A stretch of 64,000 nt of DNA from Rhodanobacter sp. (GCA_040371205.1 AP031382.1:310001-374000), one strand, 5' to 3'. Shown: positions 17,782 to 26,815, numbered from the stretch's first letter. A program made the numbers and translations. Notes: generated by a model from the sequence alone, not told the origin.

Positions 17782-18609
17782 TCACCGCTGGCAGCGCGGG
17801 CACCAGAAGGTGGAGCGCTGGCCCAGTACGGCCTGCCGTATCGGCGTGCCGCAGACCTTGCACGGTTCGCCTGCGCGGCCGTAGACCATCAGTTCGCGGA
17901 AGAAATAGCCGGGCGCGCCGTCGGGGGCGAGGAAGTCGCGCAGCGTGGTGCCGCCGCGTTCGATCGCGTAGGCGAGGATGCGCTTCACCTCGGCGGCGAG
18001 CCGCGCGTAGCGGGCGCGCGACACGCTGCCGGCCTCGCGGCGCGGGTCGATGCCGGCGGCGAACAGCGCCTCGCTGGCGTAGATGTTGCCCACGCCCACC
18101 ACCACCGCGTTGTCCATCAGGAATATCTTTACGGCCGCGCTGCGGCCGCGCGACGTATGCCACAGCAGGTCGCCGTCGAAGGCCTCGGTGAGCGGCTCGG
18201 GGCCGAGCTTCGCCAGCAGCTCGTGCGTGCTGTCGGGCGACTGCCACAACAGACAGCCGAAGCGGCGCGGATCGGTGAAGCGCAGCACGCGCGGGCCGGT
18301 GTGCGCGCCGCGGTCCACGCCGATGTCCACGTGGTCGTGCGGGCCGAGCGGCGCGTCGGGCGGCAGCACGCGCAGCATGCCGCTCATGCCGAGGTGCAGC
18401 AGGGCGCTGCCGGCCTGCGTGTGCAGCAGCAGGTATTTCGCGCGGCGCTCCACCGCCTCGATGCGCTGGCCGGGCAGCAGTTCGGCAACTTCGCGCGGAA
18501 TCGGCCAGCGCAGGTCGGGGCGGCGCAGCGTCACCGCGGTCACGCGCCGGCCGAGCAGGTGCGGCTCGATGCCGCGACGGGTGGTTTCGACTTCGGGCAA
18601 TTCGGGCAT
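17782..18609 (-). CDS. mutM: bifunctional DNA-formamidopyrimidine glycosylase / AP lyase
   Basis: Base-excision repair enzyme removing 8-oxoguanine and formamidopyrimidines. 275 residues, family length about 270. N-terminal PELPEVE with catalytic Pro2 and Glu3, Lys in RRAKYLL, the DNA-intercalating H2TH region [18 protein letters not shown], and the C-terminal zinc finger CKVCGTP...CPRCQR with four cysteines. The ATG overlaps the preceding TGA by one base, making it the last gene of the ABC operon; this translational coupling is unusual company for a repair gene. Confidence 0.97.
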   Translation of the reverse strand: MPELPEVETTRRGIEPHLLGRRVTAVTLRRPDLRWPIPREVAELLPGQRIEAVERRAKYLLLHTQAGSALLHLGMSGMLRVLPPDAPLGPHDHVDIGVDRGAHTGPRVLRFTDPRRFGCLLWQSPDSTHELLAKLGPEPLTEAFDGDLLWHTSRGRSAAVKIFLMDNAVVVGVGNIYASEALFAAGIDPRREAGSVSRARYARLAAEVKRILAYAIERGGTTLRDFLAPDGAPGYFFRELMVYGRAGEPCKVCGTPIRQAVLGQRSTFWCPRCQR

Positions 18610-19094
18610 CAGTGCAGCCCGATGCGTTCTTGCTGCTCGGCCTGCGGCATGAAGCGCAGCGACACCAGCGCCACGCGCGCGCCCACCTGCACGTAGCACT
18701 GCGGGCCGGTGGCGGACATCGCGCCGAAGGCGAGGCGTTGGCCGTCCAGCGCGAGCACGGCCTGTGGCGGGGCCAGCCCGATCTTCGCGGCGTCGAAGTC
18801 GCCGTCGGCGCGCCATTGCACCACGGGTGCGGCGGCGGCCTCGGTAAGCGTGTCCAGGTAGCGGTCGTCGGCGCGCCGGCCATCGTCGCGCCACCAGTGG
18901 CCGTCGCGCCTGGCGTAGTGCACGGCGGGTGCGCCGCCGAACTGCAGCGTCACCTGGGTGATCGCCGCGGGATCGAGCGCAGTCAGCGTGCCCGGCGCGT
19001 TGCGTTCGTCGCGTTGCAGCTGCCACAGCGCCAGCGCGATCAGCGCGGCGACGCCAAGCAGCATCGTGAGGCGCGAGCGCGTGGCGCGCTTCAT
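18609..19094 (-). CDS. DUF4340-like membrane-anchored protein
   Basis: A 161-residue protein with one N-terminal membrane helix (about residues 10-25, [18 protein letters not shown]) and a periplasmic beta-rich part. The pattern [16 protein letters not shown]...[10 protein letters not shown] followed by a [16 protein letters not shown] helix resembles DUF4340 proteins, which are commonly encoded next to GldG-like ABC components; here it is much shorter than the usual 300+ residues, i.e. a single repeat. Its ATG overlaps the GldG-like stop by 4 bases and its stop overlaps mutM by 1. Confidence 0.7.
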   Translation of the reverse strand: MKRATRSRLTMLLGVAALIALALWQLQRDERNAPGTLTALDPAAITQVTLQFGGAPAVHYARRDGHWWRDDGRRADDRYLDTLTEAAAAPVVQWRADGDFDAAKIGLAPPQAVLALDGQRLAFGAMSATGPQCYVQVGARVALVSLRFMPQAEQQERIGLH

Positions 19095-20443
19095 CCGCGG
19101 CGGCGCCGCCAGGCGATCAGGCCGCCCAGCACGAGCAGCAGCAGCGGCAGCACCGCCATGAAGCCGATGGTGGCGGCATTGAGTTCGCCCTGGCCGATGC
19201 GCAGCACGCGGTCCGGCACGCCTTCGCGCGGCAGGTCGACGAGCGCGTCGTCGCCCAGCAGCCAGTTGAAGATGCGCTCGCCCAGCGCGCGGTTGCCGCC
19301 CTGGCCGAGGTAGGCGTTGGACAGGAAGTCGCCGTCGCCGACCACCACGGCGCGCTGCTCGCGCTTGCCGGGGCTGGGCGACAGCCGCGCCAGCGCGAAG
19401 CCGAAGTCCAGCGGCCCCTTGAACTCGCCCGCCGCCGCGTCGTAGTGGATCGCCGAGGGGTGCGCGTTGTCGATGGGATGGAATTCGGTCCAGCTCTGCG
19501 CGCTGGAGCGCAGCAGCGGCGTCACCGTCCAGCCGCCTGCGCCGGTGCGCGCCAGTGCGGCCACCTGCGGGAAGCGCGTGGCGAGCTGGAAACCCAGCGT
19601 GATCGGATTGGGCGGGTACTGCGCCACCGCCAGCAGGCGCGGGTCGCCCAGGCCCAGCGTGCTGCCGGCGCCGTCCACCAGCACGCCGGGCAACACCTGC
19701 ACGCCCAGCGCGTCGGCCAGCGGCTTGAGGCCGAGATCGCCGTTCGCGGGGTCGCGCAGCCACAGCAGGTTGCCGCCGTCCTGCACGTAGTCCACCAGCG
19801 CCTGCGTCGCGGCGGCGGGCAGGTCGGACGTGGGGCTGGCGAGCACCACGAGGTCGGTGCCCTCCGGCACGGCGTGCGCCTGCGCGAAGCTCAAGGGCAC
19901 CGCGCGCAGGCCGCTCTGCGCGAGCTGGCCCATCAGCAGGCCCATGTCGGCGTCGCCCTTGCCGGAGGGCAGCCGTTCGCCGTCGCCGGTGACGAAGGCC
20001 ACGATGCGGTCGCTGCCGCGGATCAGGCGCTGCAGGGCATTGGTCACGCTGCTTTCGGAGAGTTCGGTCAGCAACTGCTGGTGGCCGCGATAGTGCACGA
20101 TCAGCTCGCCATCCACCGTAATGCCCAGCTCGCGCATCCTGGCCGGGTCCTGCTGCGGATCGACGAAGCGCAGCGTGAGGTCGGGCTTGGCCTGCCGGTA
20201 GCGTTGCAGGAAGCCGGCGACCTGCGCGCGCAGGTTGCCCTGCGGACTGGCGTAGCTGACGATCTCGACCGGGCCGTCCAGCTTCGCCAGCACGGCGCGG
20301 CTCTGCGGCGACAGGCTCAGGCGGCCGTTCGCGGTCCAGTCGGAAACGTGCGCGTAGCGCGCGCTGAGGTAGCCGAGCGCGCCGGCGCCGATCAACAGCA
20401 GCAGCGCGAACAGCCAGCCGTCCAGACGTCTGGAAAGTTTCAT
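19091..20443 (-). CDS. GldG-like ABC transport auxiliary protein
   Basis: Inner-membrane protein of 450 residues: one helix at the N terminus (11-28) and one at the C terminus (about 426-445), with a large periplasmic region between. The segments [44 protein letters not shown] and [15 protein letters not shown] match the GldG/DUF4350-type domain (thioredoxin-like plus GATase-like). In Bacteroidota GldAFG is linked to gliding; in proteobacteria the cargo is unknown. One base separates its ATG from the permease stop. Confidence 0.85.
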   Translation of the reverse strand: MKLSRRLDGWLFALLLLIGAGALGYLSARYAHVSDWTANGRLSLSPQSRAVLAKLDGPVEIVSYASPQGNLRAQVAGFLQRYRQAKPDLTLRFVDPQQDPARMRELGITVDGELIVHYRGHQQLLTELSESSVTNALQRLIRGSDRIVAFVTGDGERLPSGKGDADMGLLMGQLAQSGLRAVPLSFAQAHAVPEGTDLVVLASPTSDLPAAATQALVDYVQDGGNLLWLRDPANGDLGLKPLADALGVQVLPGVLVDGAGSTLGLGDPRLLAVAQYPPNPITLGFQLATRFPQVAALARTGAGGWTVTPLLRSSAQSWTEFHPIDNAHPSAIHYDAAAGEFKGPLDFGFALARLSPSPGKREQRAVVVGDGDFLSNAYLGQGGNRALGERIFNWLLGDDALVDLPREGVPDRVLRIGQGELNAATIGFMAVLPLLLLVLGGLIAWRRRRG

Positions 20444-20444
20444 G

Positions 20445-21200
20445 TCAGCCGCGCTCCTTGTCGGCAGCGAGCCGCCGCGTGGCCAGCGCGAGGCACACCG
20501 CGATCAGCAGCACGAACCAGATGATGTCCGCGGTGGAGACCAGGCCGCGCAGCAGGTTCTGTTCGTGCGTGCTCATCGCCAGCCAGTTGATCGCGCCGTC
20601 GTCGAGCCCGGCCATCTGCGCACCGAGGTTCACCGTCCACAGCCCGAGGCCGATCAGCAGGCCCAGCACGGCGGCGATGGCCGGGTGCGCGGTGAAGGCG
20701 GAGGCCGCCACGGTGAGCGCGGCCAGCGCGGCCAGCATCAAGGCGACACCCAGCGTCGCGGCGGCCAGCTTGCCCCAGTCCGGCGTGGTGGCGTGCGCCA
20801 GCGAAAGCGGCATCGCCAACGTCAGCGCCAGCCACAGCAGCAGCCACAGCAGCAGGGCGAAATACTTCCCAAGCACGATGCGCGACGCCGGCACGCCATC
20901 GGCGAACAGCAGCGGCAAGGTGCCGTGGCGGCGTTCGCCGGCCAGCGTGGACATCGCCAGCAAGGGCACCACCAGGAAAGCCAGCTGCGCCAGCTGGCCC
21001 AGCAGCGGTACGGCCACCAGGTCCACGTAGCCGGGGCCGTCCGGCAGGGCGGCGCGCTTGATCTCGCTGGCGAGGAAGTCGCCCAGCAGCTGGGTGAAGC
21101 ACCAGCCAAGCCAGGCCAGGCTCAGCGCCAGCAGCACCCAGGCCAGCGGCTGCACGCGCAGGCGGCGGCATTCCAGCCGGAACATCGCGGCGAGGCTCAT
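20445..21200 (-). CDS. ABC-2 type permease (GldF-like)
   Basis: A 251-residue membrane protein with about six helices, starting MSLAAMFRLECRRLRVQPLAWVLLALSLAW. The GERRHGTLPLLFADGVPASRIVLGKYFALL motif (about residues 88-118) is the conserved coupling region of ABC-2 permeases. It is partner of the ATPase encoded upstream, whose stop its start overlaps by 4 bases (ATGA), and of the GldG-like protein downstream. Confidence 0.88.
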   Translation of the reverse strand: MSLAAMFRLECRRLRVQPLAWVLLALSLAWLGWCFTQLLGDFLASEIKRAALPDGPGYVDLVAVPLLGQLAQLAFLVVPLLAMSTLAGERRHGTLPLLFADGVPASRIVLGKYFALLLWLLLWLALTLAMPLSLAHATTPDWGKLAAATLGVALMLAALAALTVAASAFTAHPAIAAVLGLLIGLGLWTVNLGAQMAGLDDGAINWLAMSTHEQNLLRGLVSTADIIWFVLLIAVCLALATRRLAADKERG

Positions 21201-21943
21201 GCGGCGCGCGCCTGCATGGCGATGTCGAAGAAGCGGCGTTCCAGCGCGGCGTGATCGTCGGCCGGCACCGGGCCGTCGTGGCGCAGCCGGCCCTCGTGCA
21301 GGATCGCCACGCGATCGCACACCGCGGTGACCTCGACCAGCACGTGGGTGGACAGGATCACGGCGGTGCCGGCGGCGGCCTGTTCGCGGATCAGCGTGCG
21401 CAGCGAACCGACCTGCACCGGGTCGAGCGCGTTGGCGGGTTCGTCCAGCACCAACAACGCCGGCCGGTGCAGCAGCGCGCAGGCCAGGCCCAGGCGCTGG
21501 CGCTGGCCTTGCGAGAGCATGCCCGCCAGCCGGCGCGTCAAGGACTGCAGCTCCAGCCGTTCGATGATGGCCTCGCGCGCCGCGCGCAGTTCGGCGGCGC
21601 CCATGCCGCGCAGGCGGCCGTGGGCGTCCAGGTGTTCGGCCACGGTGAGTTCCGGCCACACCGGCGCGCGTTCGGGCAGCCAGCCGATCAGGCGCCGCGC
21701 CAGCTCCGGCCGCTCCAGGAAATCCTCGCCGTTCAGGCGGATCGAGCCGCTGTCCGGGTGCAGTGCGCCCGCGATCATCGCCAGCGTGGTGGACTTGCCC
21801 GCGCCGTTGACGCCGAGCAGGCCGAGCACCTGGCCGCCGGCCAGGGCCAGGCCCAGCTCCTGCACGGCGGCGCGTCCGGCGCGCCGGCGGGTGACACGGT
21901 CGAGTTGCAGCAGGGCAGGTGCAGCGGAATTGACGTCGGTCAT
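21197..21943 (-). CDS. ABC transporter ATP-binding protein (GldA-like)
   Basis: Cytoplasmic ATPase subunit of 248 residues. Walker A GVNGAGKST (about 44-52), Q-loop GWLPERAP, signature LSQGQRQRLGLACAL (the canonical LSGGQ has Gln for the first Gly), Walker B LLVLDEPANALDP, and the switch His in STHVLVEV. First gene of the five-gene leftward operon ATPase - permease - GldG-like - DUF4340-like - mutM, all joined by overlaps of 1-4 bases or a single-base gap. Confidence 0.92.
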   Translation of the reverse strand: MTDVNSAAPALLQLDRVTRRRAGRAAVQELGLALAGGQVLGLLGVNGAGKSTTLAMIAGALHPDSGSIRLNGEDFLERPELARRLIGWLPERAPVWPELTVAEHLDAHGRLRGMGAAELRAAREAIIERLELQSLTRRLAGMLSQGQRQRLGLACALLHRPALLVLDEPANALDPVQVGSLRTLIREQAAAGTAVILSTHVLVEVTAVCDRVAILHEGRLRHDGPVPADDHAALERRFFDIAMQARAA

Positions 21944-22095
21944 TGCACGATTGTCGATGCGGCCCCATCTTCAACACAACCTGTCGCCGTTGCGGACCGG
22001 CTTTAACGAAAGTGCAAACCATGGTCGCGTAACATGCTGGCGGGTATGGAAAACCCCTTCTAGACTGCCGTCACATCCACCCGAGTTCCCCTCCG

Positions 22096-23286
22096 ATGTT
22101 CGATACCGTGCTGAACTTCCTGTCCAGCGGACTCACCCATGCGGGCTGGGCCGGCATGCTGGTCTACCTGCTGGTGGTCACCCAGCTCACCATCTTCACG
22201 GTGACGCTGTACCTGCACCGCAGCCAGACCCATCGCGGCGTGGATTTCCACCCGGCGCTGGCGCATTTCTTCCGCTTCTGGGGCTGGCTCAGCACCGGCA
22301 TGGTCACCAAGGAGTGGGTGGCGGTGCACCGCAAGCACCACGCCAAGGTGGAAACCGAGGAAGACCCGCACAGCCCGGTGATCTTCGGCATCAAGAAGGT
22401 GTTCTGGGACGGCGTGTCGCTGTACCGCGACGCCTGCGCCTCGAAGGAGGACATGCAGCAGTACGGCCGCGGCACGCCGGACGACTGGGTCGAGCACAAG
22501 GTCTACGGTGCGCATCCGTACTCCGGCCCGGCGCTGATGCTGATCATCAACCTCGCGCTGTTCGGCGTGATCGGCGCGGCGATCTGGGCCGTGCAGATGA
22601 TCTGGATACCGTTCTGGGCCGCCGGTTTCGTCAACGGCATCGGCCACTGGGCCGGCTACCGCAACTTCGAAAGCGCCGACACCTCGCGCAACCTGTTGCC
22701 CTGGGGCTTCTGGATCGGCGGCGAAGAGCTGCACAACAACCACCATGCCTTCCCCAGCTCGGCCAAGTTCGCGCTGCGCAAGTGGGAGTTCGACATCGGC
22801 TGGGCCGCCATCTGCGGCCTGCGCGCCATCGGCCTGGCCAAGGTGCTGCGCGTGGCGCCCACGCTGGACGTGCGTCCCAACATGCCGCTGCCCGATGCCG
22901 AGACGCTGAAGGCCGTGCTCACCCATCGCTTCCAGGCGATGACCGACTACTACCGCAACGTGATCGTGCCCACCCTGCGTGAAGAAGCCACGCACGCCGG
23001 CGAAAACATCAAGTCCGTGCCGCGTCGCCTGCGTCGCGCCCTGGCCGACGGCGGCCGTTGGCTGGACAGCGACGCCAGCGGCAAGCTGCAGGCCGTGCTG
23101 GCCAAGCGTCCGACCTTGAGCACCGTGTGCGACTTCCGCAACCGCCTCGCCGCCCTGATGGAGCAGCGCGGCGCCGAGCAGGCGCTCAAGGGCCTGCAGC
23201 AGTGGATCGTCGAAGCCGAGCAGAGCGGCATCCGCGCACTGCAGGACTTCGCGGCACGCCTGAAGGCTTACGCCGTCACCGCCTGA
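22096..23286 (+). CDS. acyl-CoA/acyl-lipid delta-9-type desaturase
   Basis: Di-iron membrane desaturase of 396 residues that introduces a double bond into saturated fatty acyl chains. The three histidine boxes are H41RSQTH46, H78RKHH82 and H213NNHH217, in the expected order and spacing around hydrophobic segments (20-45, 60-70, 145-180). The last 110 residues form a soluble helical extension (REEATHAGENIKS to the end) seen in xanthomonad-type desaturases. Divergent from the ABC operon with 152 bases between, and followed by a strong terminator. Probably temperature- or membrane-stress regulated by family analogy. Confidence 0.92.
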   Translation: MFDTVLNFLSSGLTHAGWAGMLVYLLVVTQLTIFTVTLYLHRSQTHRGVDFHPALAHFFRFWGWLSTGMVTKEWVAVHRKHHAKVETEEDPHSPVIFGIKKVFWDGVSLYRDACASKEDMQQYGRGTPDDWVEHKVYGAHPYSGPALMLIINLALFGVIGAAIWAVQMIWIPFWAAGFVNGIGHWAGYRNFESADTSRNLLPWGFWIGGEELHNNHHAFPSSAKFALRKWEFDIGWAAICGLRAIGLAKVLRVAPTLDVRPNMPLPDAETLKAVLTHRFQAMTDYYRNVIVPTLREEATHAGENIKSVPRRLRRALADGGRWLDSDASGKLQAVLAKRPTLSTVCDFRNRLAALMEQRGAEQALKGLQQWIVEAEQSGIRALQDFAARLKAYAVTA

Positions 23287-23308
23287 TCTGCTGCCGTACC
23301 CGGCCAAC

Positions 23309-23338
23309 AAAAAGCCCGCCGACGATGGCGGGCTTTTT
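23309..23338. terminator. bidirectional terminator after the desaturase
   Basis: Perfect 12-bp stem AAAAAGCCCGCC (23309-23320) and GGCGGGCTTTTT (23327-23338), loop GACGAT. It serves the desaturase on the plus strand and, through its A tract, the DUF3016 gene on the minus strand. Confidence 0.92.
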
Positions 23339-23362
23339 GTTGGGGGCAGCCCCGATGCGTTC

Positions 23363-23884
23363 TCAGAGCCGGTCGGGACCCTTGCGCAGCCAGCGGTCGA
23401 GCAGCGCCTTCTCGTAGCGCAGGCTGTCGCTGTCCGACGTGCTGATGCTGTCGGTGAGGAATCCCGGATCGCGCAATTTGCGCGTGCCCTCGCGGATCAG
23501 CTTGCCGCTGGCGTCGAACAGCTTGAAGCGCAGATCGATGCGCGGCGGGTAGATGTCCTTGATGATGCGCACCTCGCGCAGCGGGTAGGGGCGCCACGGC
23601 TCGAAGTTGCCCGCGCGGTCGATGTCGGTGACCACGATGGCCAGGCGTTCGCCCGGGGGAAGCATCTTGCTGGCGCGATCCTCGATGTACGACTTCAGCA
23701 CCTTGAGGTAATCGTCGTCGTCGCGCATCGGTGCCATCGAACGAACCTTGCGCGTTTCGGTGAATTGCTCCGGATGGTCGTAGCTCACGGTGACGTTGGT
23801 GGGCGCGGCCTTGCCGGCCATTGCGGGCAGGGTCAGCAGGGCCAGGGCGGCGAGCAACGCATGCAGGACGGTGCGGCGGTTCAT
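23363..23884 (-). CDS. DUF3016 family exported protein
   Basis: A 173-residue periplasmic protein. Signal peptide MNRRTVLHALLAALALLTLPAMA with a probable cut at AMA-GK. The mature part has the DUF3016 hallmarks VTVSYDHPEQFTE, the RLAIVVTDIDRAGNFEP strand, RIIKDIYPPRIDLRFKLFDASGKLIREG and a C-terminal LRYEKALLDRWL helix. Function unknown. The start is the ATG with GGAGGA 7 bases upstream; the longer frame has no ribosome site. Confidence 0.85.
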   Translation of the reverse strand: MNRRTVLHALLAALALLTLPAMAGKAAPTNVTVSYDHPEQFTETRKVRSMAPMRDDDDYLKVLKSYIEDRASKMLPPGERLAIVVTDIDRAGNFEPWRPYPLREVRIIKDIYPPRIDLRFKLFDASGKLIREGTRKLRDPGFLTDSISTSDSDSLRYEKALLDRWLRKGPDRL

Positions 23885-24021
23885 GGCGTTTTCCTCCGGC
23901 GAGGGCGGTATCGCCCGGATGCTCACGATAACGCCGCAGCGGCTTCGCGGTGTACGCGGCTTTGCCGGCCGTGGCTCGCATGGCAAGCTCGGTTCATCGC
24001 GTATCGGCGAGGATGGACGGA

Positions 24022-25134
24022 ATGGCCCGGCGGGTGATGGTGCTTGGCGCGACCGGCGTGTTCGGCTCGCGCATCGCGGCGCGGCTGGCGCACGACGAAC
24101 GTTTCGAGCTGTTGCTGGCGGGGCGCCGCGAGGCGCCGCTGGCGGCGATGCGCGCGTCCATCGGCGATGCGCGCGTGCGCATCCACGCGCTGGATGTGGC
24201 AGGTGCGGATTTTCCGGACGTGCTGGCCGCGCTCGAGCCGCAACTGGTGATCCATGCCGCCGGCCCGTTCCAGGGGCAGGATTACCGCGTCGCCGAAGCG
24301 TGCATGGAGATCGGCAGCGACTACATCGACCTCGCCGACGGCCGCGATTTCGTCTGCGGTTTTTCCCGGCTCGACGGACGCGCGCGTGCCGCGGGCCGGC
24401 TGCTGGTCAGCGGCGCGTCCAGCGTGCCGGCGCTAAGTTCGGCGGCGGTCGATGCGCTGTTGCCGAGGTTCGGCGCGCTCGACGCCATCGAGCACGCGAT
24501 CAATCCCGGCAATCGCACGCCGCGCGGCGACGCCACAGTGGCGTCCATCCTGGGCTATTGCGGGCGCCCCATCCGCCTCTGGCGCCACGGTCGCTGGGCC
24601 GTGGCGCACGGCTGGATGGACAGCCGGCGGCAATGGTTCCCGTTCGGCCATCGCCGCGTGGGCGTCTGCGACGTGCCGGATCTGGAGCTGTTCCCCGCGC
24701 GTTATCCGCAGGCGCGTTCGGTGGTCTTCCGCGCGGGCCTCGAACTGCCCTTGCTGCAATGGGCCACCTGGGGCATGGGCGTGCTGGTACGGCTGGGCCT
24801 GATCCGCGACCTCGCGCGCCACGCGCCCGCGCTGCGGCGCATGAGCGAGTGGTTCCTGCGTTTCGGCTCGGACGTCGGCGGCATGGCAGTGGAATTGCGT
24901 GGCACGGACAAACAGGGCCAGCCGCTGCACCTGTGCTGGTGGCTGGACGCCGACGCGGGCGACGGCCCGCAGGTGCCGGTGACGCCGGCGATCGTGCTCG
25001 CGCGCCGATGGGCAGATGGCCTGCTGCAAGCGAAGGGCGCCATGCCATGCATGGGCTTGCTCACGCTGGAGCAGATCGTCGACGGCTTTGACGGCTTCGC
25101 GCTGCGTACCGGCGTCGAGACGATGCCGTTCTAG
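24022..25134 (+). CDS. saccharopine-dehydrogenase-like oxidoreductase
   Basis: Rossmann-fold protein of 370 residues beginning VMVLGATGVFGSRIAARLAHD, the NAD(P)-binding Gly motif, followed by LLLAGRREAPL and VIHAAGPFQGQDYRVAEACMEIGSDYIDLADG, which is characteristic of saccharopine dehydrogenase NADP-binding proteins. A catalytic role in lysine metabolism is unlikely: this branch has unknown substrates. The start is ATG 24022 with GAGGA 8 bases upstream. Its stop overlaps the convergent DUF393 gene by 4 bases; the gene beyond that, DUF4166, is a domain often fused to this kind of oxidoreductase. Confidence 0.85.
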   Translation: MARRVMVLGATGVFGSRIAARLAHDERFELLLAGRREAPLAAMRASIGDARVRIHALDVAGADFPDVLAALEPQLVIHAAGPFQGQDYRVAEACMEIGSDYIDLADGRDFVCGFSRLDGRARAAGRLLVSGASSVPALSSAAVDALLPRFGALDAIEHAINPGNRTPRGDATVASILGYCGRPIRLWRHGRWAVAHGWMDSRRQWFPFGHRRVGVCDVPDLELFPARYPQARSVVFRAGLELPLLQWATWGMGVLVRLGLIRDLARHAPALRRMSEWFLRFGSDVGGMAVELRGTDKQGQPLHLCWWLDADAGDGPQVPVTPAIVLARRWADGLLQAKGAMPCMGLLTLEQIVDGFDGFALRTGVETMPF

Positions 25135-25556
25135 TCGATGAAGCGCCACGCCTGTTCCGCTTCGGGCAGGCGGCATTGCGTGCGGCGGCCGAACAGGCGG
25201 TAGCGGTGGCGGGCGATCCAGCGGTAGGCGGGGTCGCGCAGGCGGCGCGGGATCGCGCGCAGCATCGTGCTGGCCATGCGCCACGGGCCGCCCAACTGGC
25301 CCAGCACGCGGGCGATGGCATCCGTGTCGCTGTAGCCCCGGCCCTGGTCGACCAGCAGGAACGACGCCGGGTCGTCCGGCGACAGACCGTGCGCGATCAG
25401 CAGGGTGCGACCGTGCTGTCCCTGCATCGCCGCCAGCCGGAAGCGGCCGGCGCGGTCGTGGCGCAGGATGAAATCCACCCAGCGGCTGCACAGCACGCAG
25501 ACGCCGTCGAAGACGATGACGGGGTGTCCGATTGCCGAAGGTGCTTCAGGTGCCAT
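25131..25556 (-). CDS. DCC-family thiol-disulfide oxidoreductase (DUF393)
   Basis: A 141-residue thioredoxin-like protein. The family signature VFDGVCVLCSRWVDFILRHD holds the DxxCxxC active site; further conserved are FRLAAMQGQHGRTLL and YSDTDAIARVLGQLGGPW. The redox partner is unknown. It overlaps the end of DUF4166 by 11 bases on the same strand, so the two are translationally coupled, and it ends 4 bases inside the opposing oxidoreductase gene. Confidence 0.88.
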   Translation of the reverse strand: MAPEAPSAIGHPVIVFDGVCVLCSRWVDFILRHDRAGRFRLAAMQGQHGRTLLIAHGLSPDDPASFLLVDQGRGYSDTDAIARVLGQLGGPWRMASTMLRAIPRRLRDPAYRWIARHRYRLFGRRTQCRLPEAEQAWRFID

Positions 25557-26094
25557 GCTCGATTTCCAGCCAGCCGCGGTAGGCGACGAGTCGCCCTATC
25601 AGCGGCAGGCGCACATCGATGTCGAACGCATAGCGACCGTCGCGCACGCCACTGCGCGACAGCAGCGTGCCGCAGAGAGCGCGTGGCAGCGGCAGGCCGA
25701 GCAGGCGCACGCCTTGCAGTCGCCAGTCGATGGCGTCGCCGTCGCGGCGCAGGGCGAAGCGCAGGGTCGCGGGGCCGAGGCGTTCGTGCAGCAGGCCGTC
25801 GTTGCCCGCGCGCAGCGTGGAGCACATGCGGCCACGGTGGAACTGGCGGCTCCAGCGTTCGTGGCTGGCGTGGCGTTCGATGGTGACCGTGATGGCCTGT
25901 CCGGAACCGGGTTCGGGCAGGGTGAGCAGGCGGCGCAGCAGGCGGGCGGGCAGGTGGGTTGCGCCGGCGACGTCGGCTTGGCCGCTGGCCTGGATCACGC
26001 GGCCTTCGGCGTGCATGCGTTGCACGGCGGGGGCCAACTGCGGCCAGTCGGCGGCAGGGAGCAGCGTGGAGAACAGCGGCGGCGTGGATGGCAT
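25546..26094 (-). CDS. DUF4166 domain protein
   Basis: A 182-residue protein without a signal peptide. FSTLLPAADWPQLAPAVQRMHAEG opens the DUF4166 domain (LHxxLG-like helix then a beta-sandwich), with AITVTIERHASHERWSRQFHRGRMCSTL and a C-terminal RLVAYRGWLEIEHG. In other bacteria the domain is fused to an SDR or saccharopine-dehydrogenase-like domain; here the two parts are separate, convergent genes. Function unknown. Confidence 0.8.
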   Translation of the reverse strand: MPSTPPLFSTLLPAADWPQLAPAVQRMHAEGRVIQASGQADVAGATHLPARLLRRLLTLPEPGSGQAITVTIERHASHERWSRQFHRGRMCSTLRAGNDGLLHERLGPATLRFALRRDGDAIDWRLQGVRLLGLPLPRALCGTLLSRSGVRDGRYAFDIDVRLPLIGRLVAYRGWLEIEHGT

Positions 26095-26131
26095 GGGGCC
26101 ATCTTCGTGGGGCGGTAGGGCGTGGGCAAGA

Positions 26132-26157
26132 AAAAACCCGCCTTGCGGCGGGTTTTT
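26132..26157 (-). terminator. terminator downstream of rpmB-rpmG
   Basis: Perfect 11-bp stem AAAAACCCGCC (26132-26142) and GGCGGGTTTTT (26147-26157), loop TTGC, T tracts on both strands. It lies about 80 bases after the rpmG stop when read leftward and shields the DUF4166 gene. Confidence 0.88.
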
Positions 26158-26171
26158 GCGTACTTCAGTGG

Positions 26172-26191
26172 ATCCCTGCCTGCGCAGGGAT
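26172..26191. repeat. REP-like intergenic hairpin
   Basis: ATCCCTGC (26172-26179) pairs with GCAGGGAT (26184-26191). With its flanks (GTGGATCCC ... GGGATGACG) it resembles the short GGATTCCCG...CGGGAATGAC intergenic repeats common in proteobacteria. I found no second convincing copy inside this window. Confidence 0.5.
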
Positions 26192-26237
26192 GACGCAACG
26201 GCGCGTTCGCGCGATGCGCGAACGCGCCGTTGCGTCA
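26191..26237. repeat. 22-bp perfect inverted repeat overlapping the rpmG stop
   Basis: Arms 26191-26212 and 26216-26237 are exact reverse complements, with a GAT loop. The outer end of the right arm (TCA on the plus strand, 26235-26237) is the rpmG stop codon. There is no T tract. It abuts the REP-like hairpin and lies upstream of the terminator in transcript order, so the rpmG message ends in three consecutive hairpins. Confidence 0.85.
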
Positions 26238-26402
26238 CTTGATCTTGCCTTCCTTGTAGATCACGTGCTTGCGCACGACCGGATCGTACTTCTTGAACTC
26301 GAACTTCTCCGGCGTGTTCTTCTTGTTCTTCTGCGTGGTGTAGAAGTGGCCGGTACCGGCCGAAGAAATCAGGCGGATCTTGTCGTTTGCACCCTTAGCC
26401 AT
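26235..26402 (-). CDS. rpmG: 50S ribosomal protein L33
   Basis: A 55-residue large-subunit protein, [20 protein letters not shown] and so on, ending [11 protein letters not shown]. It lacks the CxxC...CxxC zinc ribbon, so it is the zinc-independent form. The Thr-Gly-His-Phe-Tyr-Thr-Thr segment and the Lys-rich middle identify it. Starts 11 bases after rpmB on the same transcript. Its stop codon is buried in the long hairpin. Confidence 0.97.
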   Translation of the reverse strand: MAKGANDKIRLISSAGTGHFYTTQKNKKNTPEKFEFKKYDPVVRKHVIYKEGKIK

Positions 26403-26413
26403 GACTGTTCTCC

Positions 26414-26650
26414 TTAGACCTTCTCACCGCGGGCACGCAGCTCGGCGATCACGGCCTCGATGCCCTTCTTGTCGATGGTGCGCAGCGCGTGGTTGGAAAC
26501 GCGCAGCTTGACCCAGCGGTTCTCGCTGGCGACCCAGAAGCGACGCTCGTGCAGGTTCGGCAGCCAGCGGCGGCGGGTCTTGTTGTTCGCGTGCGAGACG
26601 TTGTTGCCGGTCTGCACACCCTTCTTGGTGACTTGGCAAATGCGGGCCAT
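26414..26650 (-). CDS. rpmB: 50S ribosomal protein L28
   Basis: A 78-residue large-subunit protein, exactly the usual length. [20 protein letters not shown], then [17 protein letters not shown] and [21 protein letters not shown] are the family signature; zinc-binding cysteines are absent (only one Cys), the C-minus form. Leads the rpmB-rpmG pair. Confidence 0.97.
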   Translation of the reverse strand: MARICQVTKKGVQTGNNVSHANNKTRRRWLPNLHERRFWVASENRWVKLRVSNHALRTIDKKGIEAVIAELRARGEKV

Positions 26651-26815
26651 GATGAGCTCCGTAATGTTCTGTTGACCGCCCGTTGGCCAGGGCGACATCG
26701 GCCCAGCGGCGCCATGCGCCACGCGATGCTGGAGGGTATTGCGCCTGCTTCGCCACGAGGTCCGCATCGCGTTGCGGACTCCCCGGACGGGCCGGGTTGG
26801 CGTTGTGAGCCGTGC

